Shown here: piece by piece, positions 23,868 to 34,157 of the stretch | Layout of the letters: each line of letters starts with the position of its first letter | Position numbering within the stretch: position 1 is the stretch's first letter | Assembly: GCF_012926615.1 (NCBI RefSeq) | Contig: NZ_JABBNU010000006.1 | Span: forward strand, 248,001 to 312,000 | Length of the DNA stretch: 64,000 nt | Reading direction: 5' to 3' | From: Marinigracilibium pacificum | Lineage (GTDB): Bacteria; Bacteroidota; Bacteroidia; Cytophagales; Cyclobacteriaceae | Program-made: the position numbers and the translations under genes | The notes under the pieces: generated by a model | Seen by the model: only the letters and a program-made list of their open reading frames with translations | Database searches by the model: none | Told to the model about the DNA's origin: nothing

Positions 23868-26021
23868 ATGTTAAAATCACTATTACGTATTAATTTTTTA
23901 CTGTTAATTTCTTTTTTCTCCTCGGTTGCCCAGGATGCAGATAATGGAGAAAAAGATCTTTTTGATATGTCTTTGGAGGAGTTGATGGAGGTAGAAATTT
24001 TTTCTGCTTCAAAAAAATCTGAAAGTAGTTTTGATGCTCCTCTTTCATCAACCGTAATCACTAGTGAGGAGATTCAATCATATGGCGCAACTACAATTGA
24101 AGAAGCTCTTCGCTTGGTGCCAGGTTTGGTTGTTAGAGAAGAATCTAATGGGAATTTTGATGTTCATGTTAGAGGAAATGAATCTTTACCTCCCGGAAAT
24201 TTTACCTTCTATACTGAGAACAGTCTTACTCTTGTAATGATTGATGGTCGCAGGGTTTATAATTACATCAATGGAGGAACTTTTTGGGAAGCACTTCCTA
24301 TTGGTTTAGCAGATGTTGATAGAATTGAGGTAGTAAGAGGACCTTCATCACCTCTTTATGGTCCGAACGCAGTTAGTGGAGTGATAAATATTATCACAAA
24401 ACAAGCAATGGCTAATGATAAATCTTCGGTAGCAGCTAATGTTCAAGGAGGTAGCAAAGGAACTTTTGTTGGTAGTTTTAATGCTTTGAAAAGGCTAAAA
24501 AATGATAAATTTTCAATTGGATTAAGTGGAAACTTTGAGACAAGAGACAGGGACCATGATGAATACTATAATTGGATTACCGGAGATTACACTTCCAAAT
24601 ATGAGTTGATTAATTATTCAATTGGAAATCAGTTTGATGATTCATATGGATGGTTTTCTGAGGTTGAAATGGCTAAAGAAAGATTAGGGGTTAATGCTTT
24701 TATTAATTATGATATCAGTGAAGAAGTAAGTTTGGATTTAAAAACCGGTTATCAGAATTCGTTATCTCAATCTGCATTTTTTGAGAATTTCTATACCGTT
24801 CTTGGTGATAGAACATCAGAATCATATTATATCGATTTAACAACAAAAATAAAGGGAGTTAATTTACAAGCCTCAACAGAAAGAGGAATTCAAGATATTG
24901 CCAGAGGATCAGCATTTATATCTAAATTTGATTATAATAAAACTGATTTAAATGTCGACTACTCCTTTGAATTTGAGAATTTTTCTCTTCAACCAGCATT
25001 CAGTTATCAACAAGCTACATACTCTGATCTCGATTATGTAGAAAGTTCGAATACTGTAGGTTTAATGAATGCTGAACAGAAGTTAAGTAATCTTGGAGTA
25101 TCATTGAAAGCTGATTACAGGCTGTTTGATAATAAACTACGTTTGGTTGCTGCCGGACGGTTGGATAAATATAATGTTCCGGATGATGTTTATTTCACAT
25201 ATCAATTTATTTCAACATATAAGTTTAATGATAAACACCTGATCAGAGCTGTTGCTTCTCGGTCTAACCGAAGTTCCTTCTTCATTGATTCATACGCTAA
25301 TTATTATGTTGATGGAGATATCGATGTGGCATACAATGGTAATAAAGAGTTATCACTCCCTACTATAAATATGGTAGAATTTGGATATAGAGGAAAGCTT
25401 TCTGATATAATATTAGTTGATATTGAATTATTCAGAACAGTGTTTGAAAATGCTATAGACTTCCAGCCTACTGAATTTTATAACACTGCCAACGGACCAG
25501 TTTTGGAGTTTAATTACTTTAACGGGGATTTGGTGTCAACTCAAAATGGTATCACTTCAACAATTAGTATTGCTGCTTCAAAGAAACTTCAGATGAGGGT
25601 ATTTGGAACAATCCAAAAAACTGAATTGATGGATTACGACAAAAAAGTATCCTCAATAAACCCGATGACCCTGGCGTTGCCGACTTATACCAGAGTAGAT
25701 CAGGAAAATGAAAGGACACCTGGTTTTTATGGAGGAATGACATTCAATTATAAACCTATTGATAAGTTGTCTGTTTATTCAAGCATTTACTATATGGGAA
25801 AACAGGTTTACCGTCATGAAAGAGCTTCAACAAATGAGACTCTTGGAACTGCAGATGTTGATCCTGTTACTACTATGACTTTAAAAGTTTCTTATGAATT
25901 CACCAAAGGGATTAAAGCCTTTGTAAACGCAAGAAACTTGCTTGCAGGAGAGAAGGATCAGTTTGGTTTTACAGATAGGATCGGTGCACTTTATTTAGCC
26001 GGAATAAATGTTAATTTATAA
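23868..26021 (+). CDS. TonB-dependent outer-membrane receptor
   Basis: 717 residues from the ATG at 23868, where a signal peptide begins (MLKSLLRINFLLLISFF, cut near SVAQ); the in-frame start 69 nt upstream would bury it. The N-terminus carries FDMSLEELMEVEIFSASKK, a TonB-box-like segment common in vitamin/siderophore-type receptors. The plug domain follows (SYGATTIEEALRLVPGLVV, LVMIDGRRVYN, DVDRIEVVRGPSSPLYGPNAVSGVINI), then a β-barrel ending GALYLAGINVNL. It has no CarboxypepD_reg domain, unlike the receptor at 9785. Substrate unknown. It is monocistronic with a strong terminator behind it. Confidence 0.9.
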   Translation: MLKSLLRINFLLLISFFSSVAQDADNGEKDLFDMSLEELMEVEIFSASKKSESSFDAPLSSTVITSEEIQSYGATTIEEALRLVPGLVVREESNGNFDVHVRGNESLPPGNFTFYTENSLTLVMIDGRRVYNYINGGTFWEALPIGLADVDRIEVVRGPSSPLYGPNAVSGVINIITKQAMANDKSSVAANVQGGSKGTFVGSFNALKRLKNDKFSIGLSGNFETRDRDHDEYYNWITGDYTSKYELINYSIGNQFDDSYGWFSEVEMAKERLGVNAFINYDISEEVSLDLKTGYQNSLSQSAFFENFYTVLGDRTSESYYIDLTTKIKGVNLQASTERGIQDIARGSAFISKFDYNKTDLNVDYSFEFENFSLQPAFSYQQATYSDLDYVESSNTVGLMNAEQKLSNLGVSLKADYRLFDNKLRLVAAGRLDKYNVPDDVYFTYQFISTYKFNDKHLIRAVASRSNRSSFFIDSYANYYVDGDIDVAYNGNKELSLPTINMVEFGYRGKLSDIILVDIELFRTVFENAIDFQPTEFYNTANGPVLEFNYFNGDLVSTQNGITSTISIAASKKLQMRVFGTIQKTELMDYDKKVSSINPMTLALPTYTRVDQENERTPGFYGGMTFNYKPIDKLSVYSSIYYMGKQVYRHERASTNETLGTADVDPVTTMTLKVSYEFTKGIKAFVNARNLLAGEKDQFGFTDRIGALYLAGINVNL

Positions 26022-26040
26022 ATCAATCAAATAGCAATAA

Positions 26041-26072
26041 AAAAGGAGCTGATTTTCAGCTCCTTTTTTTAT
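26041..26072. terminator. Bidirectional terminator between receptor and tolC
   Basis: 12-bp stem AAAAGGAGCTGA / TCAGCTCCTTTT (26041-26052 with 26056-26067), 3-nt loop, followed by T on the plus strand and preceded by an A-run that gives a T-run on the minus strand. It separates the convergent receptor and export operons. Confidence 0.9.
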
Positions 26073-27475
26073 TGATTAGTAAGTTGTTCTTTCCATTCGA
26101 TTAACATACCAGAAGTATTTAGCCATTTTAAATATGATTCCTGTGTTTTTCGGGTCATATTGATTAGCTTAATTTGAGCTTCCATGTATTTGTTTTCCCT
26201 TGAAAATACAAGGAATAATGTTGATTCACCTGCTTCGAATAATCTTCTTTCAGCCTCCATCATTAGCCTGAAATATTCTGCATTTTTTCTAACAGTTTCA
26301 AGCTGTTTTATGAGGTTTTCCCATTGTGTAAAAGCCAATCGTTGCTTAGTTAGCCATTCATTTTGTTTATATCTCCATTGAAGACTTGTCATTTCAAGTC
26401 TTGCTTTTTGAATATTCAGGCTTCCTCTTTCTTTGCGCAGTAAAATAGGGAAATTCACATTGATACCTGCATAAAAGTTTTCATCAATTGCATTAGTCTT
26501 ATTAAGGCTTTCATTTTCAAAATCAGAAAACAAATAATATCCTTCAAGCTTGATTTCAGGTAATAGTCTTTGTCTCATCAGGCTTGTTGTATTTTCCAGA
26601 ATGGCAATTTCTGATTGGTAATATCTGGAAATGGGGTGATCGTAAGCTAACGAATCAACCATACCATTAACAATGGGTTCTATAAGTTTTTCTTCAGGTT
26701 TTTTATTAGCAGCAATGTTTTGCGCAACCTCAAGAGAGTCTTGCCATAGATAAAGGTCCAGTCGTTGACTCAACAGTTCAAACATTAATTTTGCCTCAAG
26801 CAGATCTGTTTGTCGCTGGGTTAACTGGGTAAGAGCTTCCAGAGTATCGACAGCAGCATAATCTCCTAATTCAGCAGACCTTTTTACCCCACTAAATCGT
26901 TGCGTACCTATTGATATCAATTCCTGTTGTAACTGAAGGTATTCGTAAGCTGCCTGCCACTCAAAATAGGCTGATGCTGCAGAAAATATTAATTCATTAA
27001 TATTAATGTTAGCTTCAGCATTAGCCTTATCAACCTTTAATGAAGCATTCTTCAGATCAGTTCTTTCCTCATCTCTAAATAATCCTCTTCCAAGATCAAA
27101 ACTTAAGCCAGCTTTCCAGAGTCCTTCATCCGGGACTGTAAGTTCAGGATTGAGGTAATATCCTTCGTTTTGTTCAAACCCGGCTTTGAAATCTAGTCCT
27201 GCTGCAGCTGTAGGAATACTGATACCTCCCTCTCGATGGGTATAATAATCTGAACCATTAAACTTCTTGGTATCAAATTTACCGTAAAGTTTAGGGTCGA
27301 ATGAACCACGCTTAGCCTGAAGTTCTGCCTCAGCTTCTTTAACTGATAACCAGATTCTTCCGGCTTCAGGATGGTTGTCGATTAGTTTTATTACATCAAC
27401 TAAAGCTAATGAATCCTGGCCGTTGATCTGAAATGCACAGACCAGCAGCAGTAATAATTTTACCAGTCTTTGCAT
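26069..27475 (-). CDS. TolC-family outer-membrane efflux protein
   Basis: 468 residues with a signal peptide (MQRLVKLLLLLVCAFQINGQ) and the long helical repeats of the outer-membrane efflux protein family (IDNHPEAGRIWLSVKEAEAEL, TDLKNASLKVDKANAEANI, QRQTDLLEAKLMFELLSQRL, LRKERGSLNIQKARLEM). It forms the outer-membrane channel of a tripartite export machine. Its start follows the HlyD-like gene stop by 1 nt, so the three export genes are one operon. It is the last gene before the terminator. Confidence 0.88.
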   Translation of the reverse strand: MQRLVKLLLLLVCAFQINGQDSLALVDVIKLIDNHPEAGRIWLSVKEAEAELQAKRGSFDPKLYGKFDTKKFNGSDYYTHREGGISIPTAAAGLDFKAGFEQNEGYYLNPELTVPDEGLWKAGLSFDLGRGLFRDEERTDLKNASLKVDKANAEANININELIFSAASAYFEWQAAYEYLQLQQELISIGTQRFSGVKRSAELGDYAAVDTLEALTQLTQRQTDLLEAKLMFELLSQRLDLYLWQDSLEVAQNIAANKKPEEKLIEPIVNGMVDSLAYDHPISRYYQSEIAILENTTSLMRQRLLPEIKLEGYYLFSDFENESLNKTNAIDENFYAGINVNFPILLRKERGSLNIQKARLEMTSLQWRYKQNEWLTKQRLAFTQWENLIKQLETVRKNAEYFRLMMEAERRLFEAGESTLFLVFSRENKYMEAQIKLINMTRKTQESYLKWLNTSGMLIEWKEQLTNQ

Positions 27476-27476
27476 G

Positions 27477-28835
27477 TTATTTTTTATCTTCTAATAAGGT
27501 TTCTCTTTTTTCTTTGTAGAAATCAGGAGGGAATCCATTGATTCTTCGCCATACTTCATACCATAAAGGTACGTCATTTAGCAAGATAATTCCTCGGGCA
27601 CCTGAGCCGGGTCTTAAAGCTTTTGGCCAACCATAATCAGCATATTTTTCACCACTTGGGGCTACAAGTATACGATAGGTACCATCTGATTGACTGAAAT
27701 TATCAATAGCGACAATTTCTCCACTGAATGTTCCGTGGGAAGCTCCGGGCCATCCACTAAAAACAATAGCAGGCCATCCATCAAACAAACACCTTATTTC
27801 CTGTCCTACTTCAAGTAAAGGCAGGTTAACAGGGTTTACATAATATTCGGCAGCAATTTGATAATTTTGAGGCATGATTGTGATCAGACGTTCACCAGCC
27901 TTGATATTTTCACCAATACCATTTTTGCTTGCCTGTGTGATATACCCATCTTGTGGTGCAAGAATATAATAGAACGACGATCTGAGTTCATAATTACTCA
28001 GCGTGTTTTCCATTTTTGCCAAATCGCCCTCTGCGGTAAATAGGTTACTTGATGCCTCAGCATAATCAGACCTGTTTTTCGCAATTTTATCATTGTAATC
28101 AGCATCGATACTTTGAAGTGCGATTCTGGCATTAATGTATTCGTTTTTTGCTTTAAGAAATTTATTATAAGCAGAAGTTCTTTTTGCCTGACCTTCCTGA
28201 AGCTTCATTTGACCTGTCTCAAATTCGGTTTTTGACTTTAAACCGTCTTTATATAAAGCCTCAATACGGTCAAAACGTGCTTTTGCAACATCAAGGTTTG
28301 TTTCGGAAGCTTTCCACTCCATACTGTCAATTTGTACAGTCAATCTGGCTTGCTCAAGTTTATTCGTGGCTTCCTGAAGCTTGAATTCTCTGGCATTAAC
28401 AAGTGCCTGATACTGATTGTTCAGTGCTTGCATCTTACTTTTGTAAGAATTAATACCTCCCTTTTTTGCCATTACCTGTGATCCTGTTCTTTCGATTAGA
28501 TTCGGGTCCAGGTACTCAGGTTTTACTTCACCAATTTTAAGGATAGTATCTCCCTTAGAAACAAGCTCTCCTTCACGTACATACCATTTTTCTATTCGTC
28601 CATCAATAAAACTTTGGATAGACTGAGGTCTTTCAGATGGAAGTAGTGCTGTAACTTCGCCTTTTGTCTGAATATTTTGTGTCCATGGAACAAAGAATAT
28701 CAATGGGATAATTAGTAACCAGAAATACTTATAATTTCCGGAGCGCTCGGGCTCAAATTCATCAATTTTTTTAAATGAATTATATCCCGTAGTATCTATT
28801 TCGTCTTTAACTCTTTTTTCGCTGAGATTAAGCAT
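27477..28835 (-). CDS. HlyD-family periplasmic adaptor
   Basis: 452 residues. A cytoplasmic N-terminus of ~37 residues leads into one membrane helix (YFWLLIIPLIFFVPW). A biotinyl/lipoyl-like half follows (FIDGRIEKWYVREGELVSKGDTILKI), then a long coiled coil (about 110-280) and the second lipoyl half (ILAPQDGYITQASKNGIGENI). A β-barrel domain (GQEIRCLFDGWPAIVFSGWPG) and a C-terminal region complete it. This is the membrane-fusion protein of a type I-like secretion or efflux system, linking the ABC protein (start 4 nt upstream) to TolC (1 nt downstream). Confidence 0.9.
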   Translation of the reverse strand: MLNLSEKRVKDEIDTTGYNSFKKIDEFEPERSGNYKYFWLLIIPLIFFVPWTQNIQTKGEVTALLPSERPQSIQSFIDGRIEKWYVREGELVSKGDTILKIGEVKPEYLDPNLIERTGSQVMAKKGGINSYKSKMQALNNQYQALVNAREFKLQEATNKLEQARLTVQIDSMEWKASETNLDVAKARFDRIEALYKDGLKSKTEFETGQMKLQEGQAKRTSAYNKFLKAKNEYINARIALQSIDADYNDKIAKNRSDYAEASSNLFTAEGDLAKMENTLSNYELRSSFYYILAPQDGYITQASKNGIGENIKAGERLITIMPQNYQIAAEYYVNPVNLPLLEVGQEIRCLFDGWPAIVFSGWPGASHGTFSGEIVAIDNFSQSDGTYRILVAPSGEKYADYGWPKALRPGSGARGIILLNDVPLWYEVWRRINGFPPDFYKEKRETLLEDKK

Positions 28836-28839
28836 TCAT

Positions 28840-30426
28840 TTAAATATTTAAGACTTCTGCTGGTGAAAAATCTTTTGGCCAGTAATAAACTTTATCGAAA
28901 TCGTAGTTCTTAAAAATTTGAGGATTGCGCTTTGTAATAATTGCAATCGGAATATTTTTTAGTATTATTTCTTCTAAAAATTGCTCAGTGACATGCTCTT
29001 CATGAAAAGTGTCTTCATTCCAGCATATAATTTCAGGGTCCATACTTAAACACCTGGCAGCAATAATTGCATACCTACTACCAAAATCAATATTTGTACC
29101 CTTTGGTAAAATATGTTTTTGGACATCTATGTCCCCAATTCCATTAAAATTGTACCCACACTTCTTTAATAAACTGATGATTTCGGAATCTTCAAGCTCG
29201 CCATAAGTTCCAACATTTTGGGCTAGAGTTCCTTCAAATATATTTTCAATTCCATTAAGAAGACCTATTCTGAACGGTGCTTTTGCGTTTTGTTCTATTG
29301 TAAATGAAACATTATGTATATCATTTTCAGTCGGAAGTTGAATTCTTACTTTTTGACCACGCAATATATTTAATGAACCTTTTCTTTTGTTTTCGGTATC
29401 AAAAATGTTTAGTGTATATGTGCCTTTAGATGTATTTACTCTACTTTTATCATCTACCAAAGGAATGTCAGCAAGTTTACCTAGTTTTTCAGATGCTGTA
29501 AGCGTGTCGTATAAAGTTTCCATGCTGAGAATAAGTTTTTCGACTGCATTCATTAGCATGATAATGATGATTTCTCCTGCAACAAATTGGCCGATGTTCA
29601 TATTATCATTTATAACTAGAAGTCCACCAGGTATTAATAGCAATGCAGCAATTAATACTTTTAATGTTAGTAGGCTGTAAAACTGCTTGATTAATACTTT
29701 AAAGTGTTTATTTCGGCTTTCAAGGTAACTTGAAACATATGAATCGGTTCTATTAAAGGCATGTTTACCACTATTTTTGTCATAGAATACTTCTTTTGTT
29801 CTGGCAACTTCTTGCAACCAAAAGGCAGTTTTGTATTTGTAGTCAGATTCCTCCAGACTACTTCTAAGACCTTTTTCACCAGTAAAACGCCAAACCAGCA
29901 ATAAACCACCAAATAGTATTAATGATATAGCAAGGAAAACAGGGTGGTAAATTCCAAGCAATATTAAACCGAATAGTATCTGAAGTGCCGCTGTGGTAAA
30001 ATCAAATAGTAATTTTGAAAATCCTTTTTGAATATTAATGGTGTCAAAAAATCTATTTACCAATTCTGGCGGATAACTACTTTTTATATATTCTGGCATC
30101 CATCTTGGAATTCGGTAAGTCAATTCAAAAGCAGATCTGGTAAAGATTTTCTGTTGAATGCTTTCAGTAATATACATTTGCTTAACCTGTAACCAGCCAT
30201 GAACAACTAATCCAACTAACACTAATATAACCAGTAAAATCCAGGAAGTAGTCACCTGCCTTGCCATGATAAGGTTGATGATAGCTTGAATACCCAAGGG
30301 TAAACTAAGGTATACAATCCCCTGGAAAAAGGCATAAAGATAAATTCTCAGGATATTTTCTCTGTCGTTGTTGATCAGCCTAAAAAATCGTTTGAAGGCA
30401 ATATTTGTCTTTTTACTTTTTGTCAT
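28840..30426 (-). CDS. ABC half-transporter with degenerate, Walker A-less nucleotide-binding domain
   Basis: 528 residues. The N-terminal ~320 residues are an ABC exporter membrane domain (about six helices, e.g. IYLYAFFQGIVYLSLPLGIQ, TSWILLVILVLVGLVVHGW). The C-terminal domain aligns with an exporter ATPase but lacks the expected motifs. After GSLNILRGQKVRI, where the Walker A loop belongs, there is LPTENDIHNV with no GKS/T. The Q-loop region survives as NIFEGTLAQNV. The LSGGQ signature is replaced by FGSRYAIIAAR (near 450). Walker B reads EIICWNED, with Asp changed to Asn, and the H-loop His is Lys in IITKRNPQ. The frame is uninterrupted, so this is a stable pseudo-ATPase, not a frameshift. 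There is no C39 peptidase domain. It is first gene of the ABC-HlyD-TolC operon. An ATP-competent partner encoded elsewhere is inferred. Confidence 0.85.
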   Translation of the reverse strand: MTKSKKTNIAFKRFFRLINNDRENILRIYLYAFFQGIVYLSLPLGIQAIINLIMARQVTTSWILLVILVLVGLVVHGWLQVKQMYITESIQQKIFTRSAFELTYRIPRWMPEYIKSSYPPELVNRFFDTINIQKGFSKLLFDFTTAALQILFGLILLGIYHPVFLAISLILFGGLLLVWRFTGEKGLRSSLEESDYKYKTAFWLQEVARTKEVFYDKNSGKHAFNRTDSYVSSYLESRNKHFKVLIKQFYSLLTLKVLIAALLLIPGGLLVINDNMNIGQFVAGEIIIIMLMNAVEKLILSMETLYDTLTASEKLGKLADIPLVDDKSRVNTSKGTYTLNIFDTENKRKGSLNILRGQKVRIQLPTENDIHNVSFTIEQNAKAPFRIGLLNGIENIFEGTLAQNVGTYGELEDSEIISLLKKCGYNFNGIGDIDVQKHILPKGTNIDFGSRYAIIAARCLSMDPEIICWNEDTFHEEHVTEQFLEEIILKNIPIAIITKRNPQIFKNYDFDKVYYWPKDFSPAEVLNI

Positions 30427-30565
30427 ATGTATACGTTACCTACCTCGCATTACAAATTACGCTAATGATTGTGTTAAGGTTGTTAACTTTTTAGTTATGT
30501 ATAACCTATTTTGCATAAATTTTGTTTATAATTATTATAACTATAAAAATAATTTATGTTTCGAA

Positions 30566-31318
30566 TTAACGCAATTGTTTAATAATCAATACAAAGCCAC
30601 TAACAACCATCATAGCAATAACCCATACTCTAAAGCTTTTTTCGGTCATTTTGTTCAAAGTACTTTTACCTATGATATTGCCAATTGTTGCTCCTAGTCC
30701 TAACGAGAGGCCAAAGATCCATAAATTATTATTTAATAGCCCGAAAAATGCATATGAACTTATTTGGAATATTCCAGTAAAAAATGAATTAGCAGTTTTT
30801 GTGCCGGTTAATTTTTCTTTTGAGATACCTGTGTTTAAATAGAAAGGGTTTAAAATGGGACCAACGGCACCTATTATGGTGCTAATAAATGTGACAATGA
30901 ATCCAAGAAAAAAGAAATAATGCTTTTTTACAGGAAACGATATTTGTTTTTTACCAAATCTGTATTGAAATACGGTGCTGATCAAAAATACTCCAGCGAG
31001 AACTTGAAGCAGACCGATATTGGTTTTCTCGAATAACCACCCCGCCAATATTGATCCAAATAATGCTGAAGGAATATAATAAGCAGAAATAGTCCAGTCA
31101 ATATCATTTCTGAAAAGCCAAAGCCTAACCGGTCTGCCTATAAAAGTCCCAAGGTTTAGAGCCGGTGCTGTTGCTTTTGCTCCAATTAATAGATTGAGAA
31201 GAGGAACCAGAACTAAAGCACCGCCACCTCCCGATATGGTTGAGAGTATAAAGGCTCCCAAACCTAATATAAATAAAATCAAACAAGTCAGTAAATCAAT
31301 ATCACCAATTGAAATCAT
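30566..31318 (-). CDS. TauE/SafE family permease
   Basis: 250 residues with about eight membrane helices and the family pattern LSTISGGGGALVLVPLL near the start and FIVTFISTIIGAVGPILNPF in the second half. TauE/SafE proteins export sulfite, sulfoacetate or other organosulfonates across the inner membrane. It lies 18 bp downstream of the YjdI-CDGSH gene on the same strand, so they may be co-transcribed. A link to the sulfur-oxidising genes at 1.7-3.4 kb is possible but only thematic. Confidence 0.88.
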   Translation of the reverse strand: MISIGDIDLLTCLILFILGLGAFILSTISGGGGALVLVPLLNLLIGAKATAPALNLGTFIGRPVRLWLFRNDIDWTISAYYIPSALFGSILAGWLFEKTNIGLLQVLAGVFLISTVFQYRFGKKQISFPVKKHYFFFLGFIVTFISTIIGAVGPILNPFYLNTGISKEKLTGTKTANSFFTGIFQISSYAFFGLLNNNLWIFGLSLGLGATIGNIIGKSTLNKMTEKSFRVWVIAMMVVSGFVLIIKQLR

Positions 31319-31336
31319 TAATGACCGGAAAATTTA

Positions 31337-31750
31337 TTATTTATCAAATTCAACTGTTTTGTGGGAGCCATCACAAAATGGTTTGTTTTGACTTGCCCCA
31401 CATCTACAAAGTGCAGCTGATTTTTCAACAGTTTTAGAATCACCATTTGATAATTCTATGGTACATGGACCTGAAACTAATAATGGTCCACCCTGATTTA
31501 CTTTTATTTTTACATCACTCATATTGTTGGTATTTGAAGTTTCCGCATCTTTTATGCTTAATGCTCCCGATGGACATTTAGCAACCTGGTTTCTAATCGC
31601 TTCTTCAGTAGCACCATCCATATTAATCCAGGGCCTTACTTTTGGATCAAATACTTCAGGCAATCCTCTAAAACAGTTTTCGGAATGGATGCACTTATCT
31701 GCATCCCAAACCACTGTTGTATTTCCTTTAGTGTAGGTTTTAGTTTTCAT
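31337..31750 (-). CDS. YjdI-type 4Fe-4S domain fused to CDGSH iron-sulfur domain
   Basis: 137 residues from the ATG at 31750; a TTG at 31768 would overlap the neighbouring peptidase stop. The N-terminal half is a divergent mono-cluster ferredoxin (Fer4_19/YjdI type): VVWDADKCIHSENCFRGLPEVF with a further Cys in VAKCPSGALSI. The C-terminal half is a CDGSH domain with its three Cys and one His in CRCGASQNKPFCDGSH. One soluble protein thus carries a 4Fe-4S-like site and a redox/pH-labile 2Fe-2S site, suggesting electron transfer or cluster sensing. It lies between an S9 peptidase and TauE, 20 nt from the peptidase stop. Confidence 0.88.
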   Translation of the reverse strand: MKTKTYTKGNTTVVWDADKCIHSENCFRGLPEVFDPKVRPWINMDGATEEAIRNQVAKCPSGALSIKDAETSNTNNMSDVKIKVNQGGPLLVSGPCTIELSNGDSKTVEKSAALCRCGASQNKPFCDGSHKTVEFDK

Positions 31751-31769
31751 AGGATAATAATTTAACAAA

Positions 31770-34157
31770 TTATTCTATACCCAGCAGGTGCTTTTGAAAT
31801 AAGTTATAAATTCTTGTATACTCATCGGTCCAACTTGCGGCCTCTTTAAATCCGTGAGGTTCAACCGGGTAATACATCGTTTCCCAATTGTACTTGCCTA
31901 ATTCAATTAGCCTTTGTGACAGTCTGATTACGTCTTGAGGTTGTACATTGTCGTCTTGTAAGCCATGCAGAATTAAAAGTGGATCTTCAAGGTTCTCAGC
32001 AAAGTAAATTGGAGAGCTTTTACGGTACGCTTCAGGGTCAAGTTGAGGAGTATTCAGCCTGTTAGAAGTATATCCATGATTGTAATGAGCCCAGTCTGTA
32101 ACAGATCGTATTCCGGCACCAGCAGCAAATGTTTCAGATGCGTTAAAAAGAGCCATTAATGTAATAAAACCTCCATATGAGCCTCCGTAAATTCCGATTT
32201 TATCTTTATCAATACCATGTTCACTAACAAGATATTTAGCGCCGTCGACTTGATCTGACAGGTCTTTTCCTCCCATATGTCTGTAAACAGCAGTTCGCCA
32301 TTCTTCTCCATATCCTGCACTTGCCCTGAAATCTATGTCAAGTACTGTGTAACCATTATCAGCGAGGAAATTGTGAAACATATATTCACGGAAATATGCT
32401 GACCACCAATGGTGAACGTTTTGAAGATAACCAGCTCCATGAACAAAGATTATTGCAGCATTATTTTTTGTGTTTTCCGCGGGCTTATAAATCCTGGCCG
32501 GAACCTCGGTGCCATCCTCAGCTTTAAATGTGATTATTTCAGGTGCACGCCAATTATAACTTTCAAATTCATCCGTGGTACTTTCAGTTATTCTTTCCAT
32601 TTCTTTACCGGGCTTATTAGGCATGATGAAAATGTCCCATGGCTTATTTGAAAAACTGTAACGTACTGCAAGCCATTTTTCATCCGGGGAAAGATTTACT
32701 TCAAAGTTACCTTCACCTGTAGTGATCTGGGTGAGTTTACCGCCAGTCACTGGCATAGAATAAAAATGCTGGTCAAATGGCGATTGTTTGTTTGCAGTGA
32801 TATAAAATAACTTTTTATCATTTGATAGGTTTGCATCAAGTACTTCCCAATTTCCTGTGGTCAATTGCTTCTTTTCACCTGTCTGAATGTTTACAGTATA
32901 AAGATGAGAGTAACCTGTTTCTTCTGATTGATAATACAGAATATCCGGATTATCTGTAAAGCCAATATTTCCTGTTGAGAAATTCCATGAGCTTATTCCC
33001 GGGCCACCAACCCATTTATCATTATGCTCTCTATGTAGTAAGGAAAATTCACCAGTCTCAGGATTTACTTTCATGATCCAGCGATCTTTATTATCCTGTG
33101 ACCTGATGATTACAACAGCATCATTTTTTTTGTTAAACATCAGGTTAACGAAGATAACATCTCTCGGGTCTTCATATTTATCTTTATACTCTTCTTCACC
33201 AGTATGATATTCTTTTAAAAACTCTGGTTTATCATAAATTCCAGGTATCTGTTTTACATCAAATGTATAAGTTGTATCACGGTCTCTATCATAAATATAG
33301 GTCTCAAGAGTACTTTGTGGACCTCCAACTTTCGGTCTTGCATCAAATTCTTTGGCAAAGCCCGACTCATTTACAAACTCCATCATTTTAGTGCTTTTAG
33401 ATGAAGCTCTGTTGTAAAGAGTATAAGCAATGAATCTTTGATTTGGAGAAATTTCCAGTGAGCTAACGCTTTTGTTTCCAATATAAATCGTTTCAGGTCT
33501 TTTAGGGTTTGATAATTCAGACCTTTCCTCACTTGCCTTTTTTCGTGCCTTGCTTTGTTTTACTGTATTGAAAAGCGCCTCTTCTTCATTTAATAAAAAC
33601 TCTTCATCACCATTTGATTTGTCTTCCGGCGGTTTATTACCACTTTTTATATCGGTAAACTGTAAAAGAGTGCCATTTTGAATATTCCAGCTATATAGAT
33701 TATTGCCATTTCTGAAAATAATATGGTTTTCATCATCTGAAAATATCGGGTTGTTCTCACCTTCTATTGTATTAGTAATTTGTAATACCTGTTTTGACTT
33801 GGCATCATAAAGATAAAGGTCTCCATTTTTACCATACACCTTTTTAGTATGGGAGGCATTCCACACACCTCTTGAAGGAATGTTATTATAATTCTCCGGC
33901 TCTAATTTGATTGTTTTTTTGCTGTTCAGATCATAATAGTATTGATCATCAATAATAGAACTATCAGGGTTCCACTTGAAAAATATCTTTTCGCTATCAT
34001 CAGACCATGAAATGTTTTCAGGTAGGTGACCAACAAAATTATCTCCTTGCATGAAATTTTCTATTTTCAAGGAAGACTGGTTTTTATATGCCTCTTGAGC
34101 ATTACTAAAAAAAACAGATGTTAAGGCTAAAAGTAGTAATGAAGCTTTTTTTAACAT
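31770..34157 (-). CDS. Secreted S9 family (prolyl oligopeptidase/DPP-IV type) serine peptidase
   Basis: 795 residues with a ~21-residue signal peptide. The N-terminal half is a β-propeller with repeated TolB/DPP-IV-like strands ([27 protein letters not shown]). The C-terminal α/β hydrolase has the nucleophile in [13 protein letters not shown], an Asp in [13 protein letters not shown] and a His in VEPHGFKE, the S9 catalytic triad. It probably acts in the periplasm, removing dipeptides from peptides taken up by the cell. It is upstream of the iron-sulfur fusion and TauE genes, without evident functional link. Confidence 0.92.

Noticed and set aside
28840-30426. Frameshift or sequencing error explaining the missing Walker A in the ABC protein
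   Set aside because: The reading frame is continuous, flanking motifs align at their expected spacing, and no frame in the region encodes a GxxGxGKS/T loop; several independent motifs are altered, not just one.
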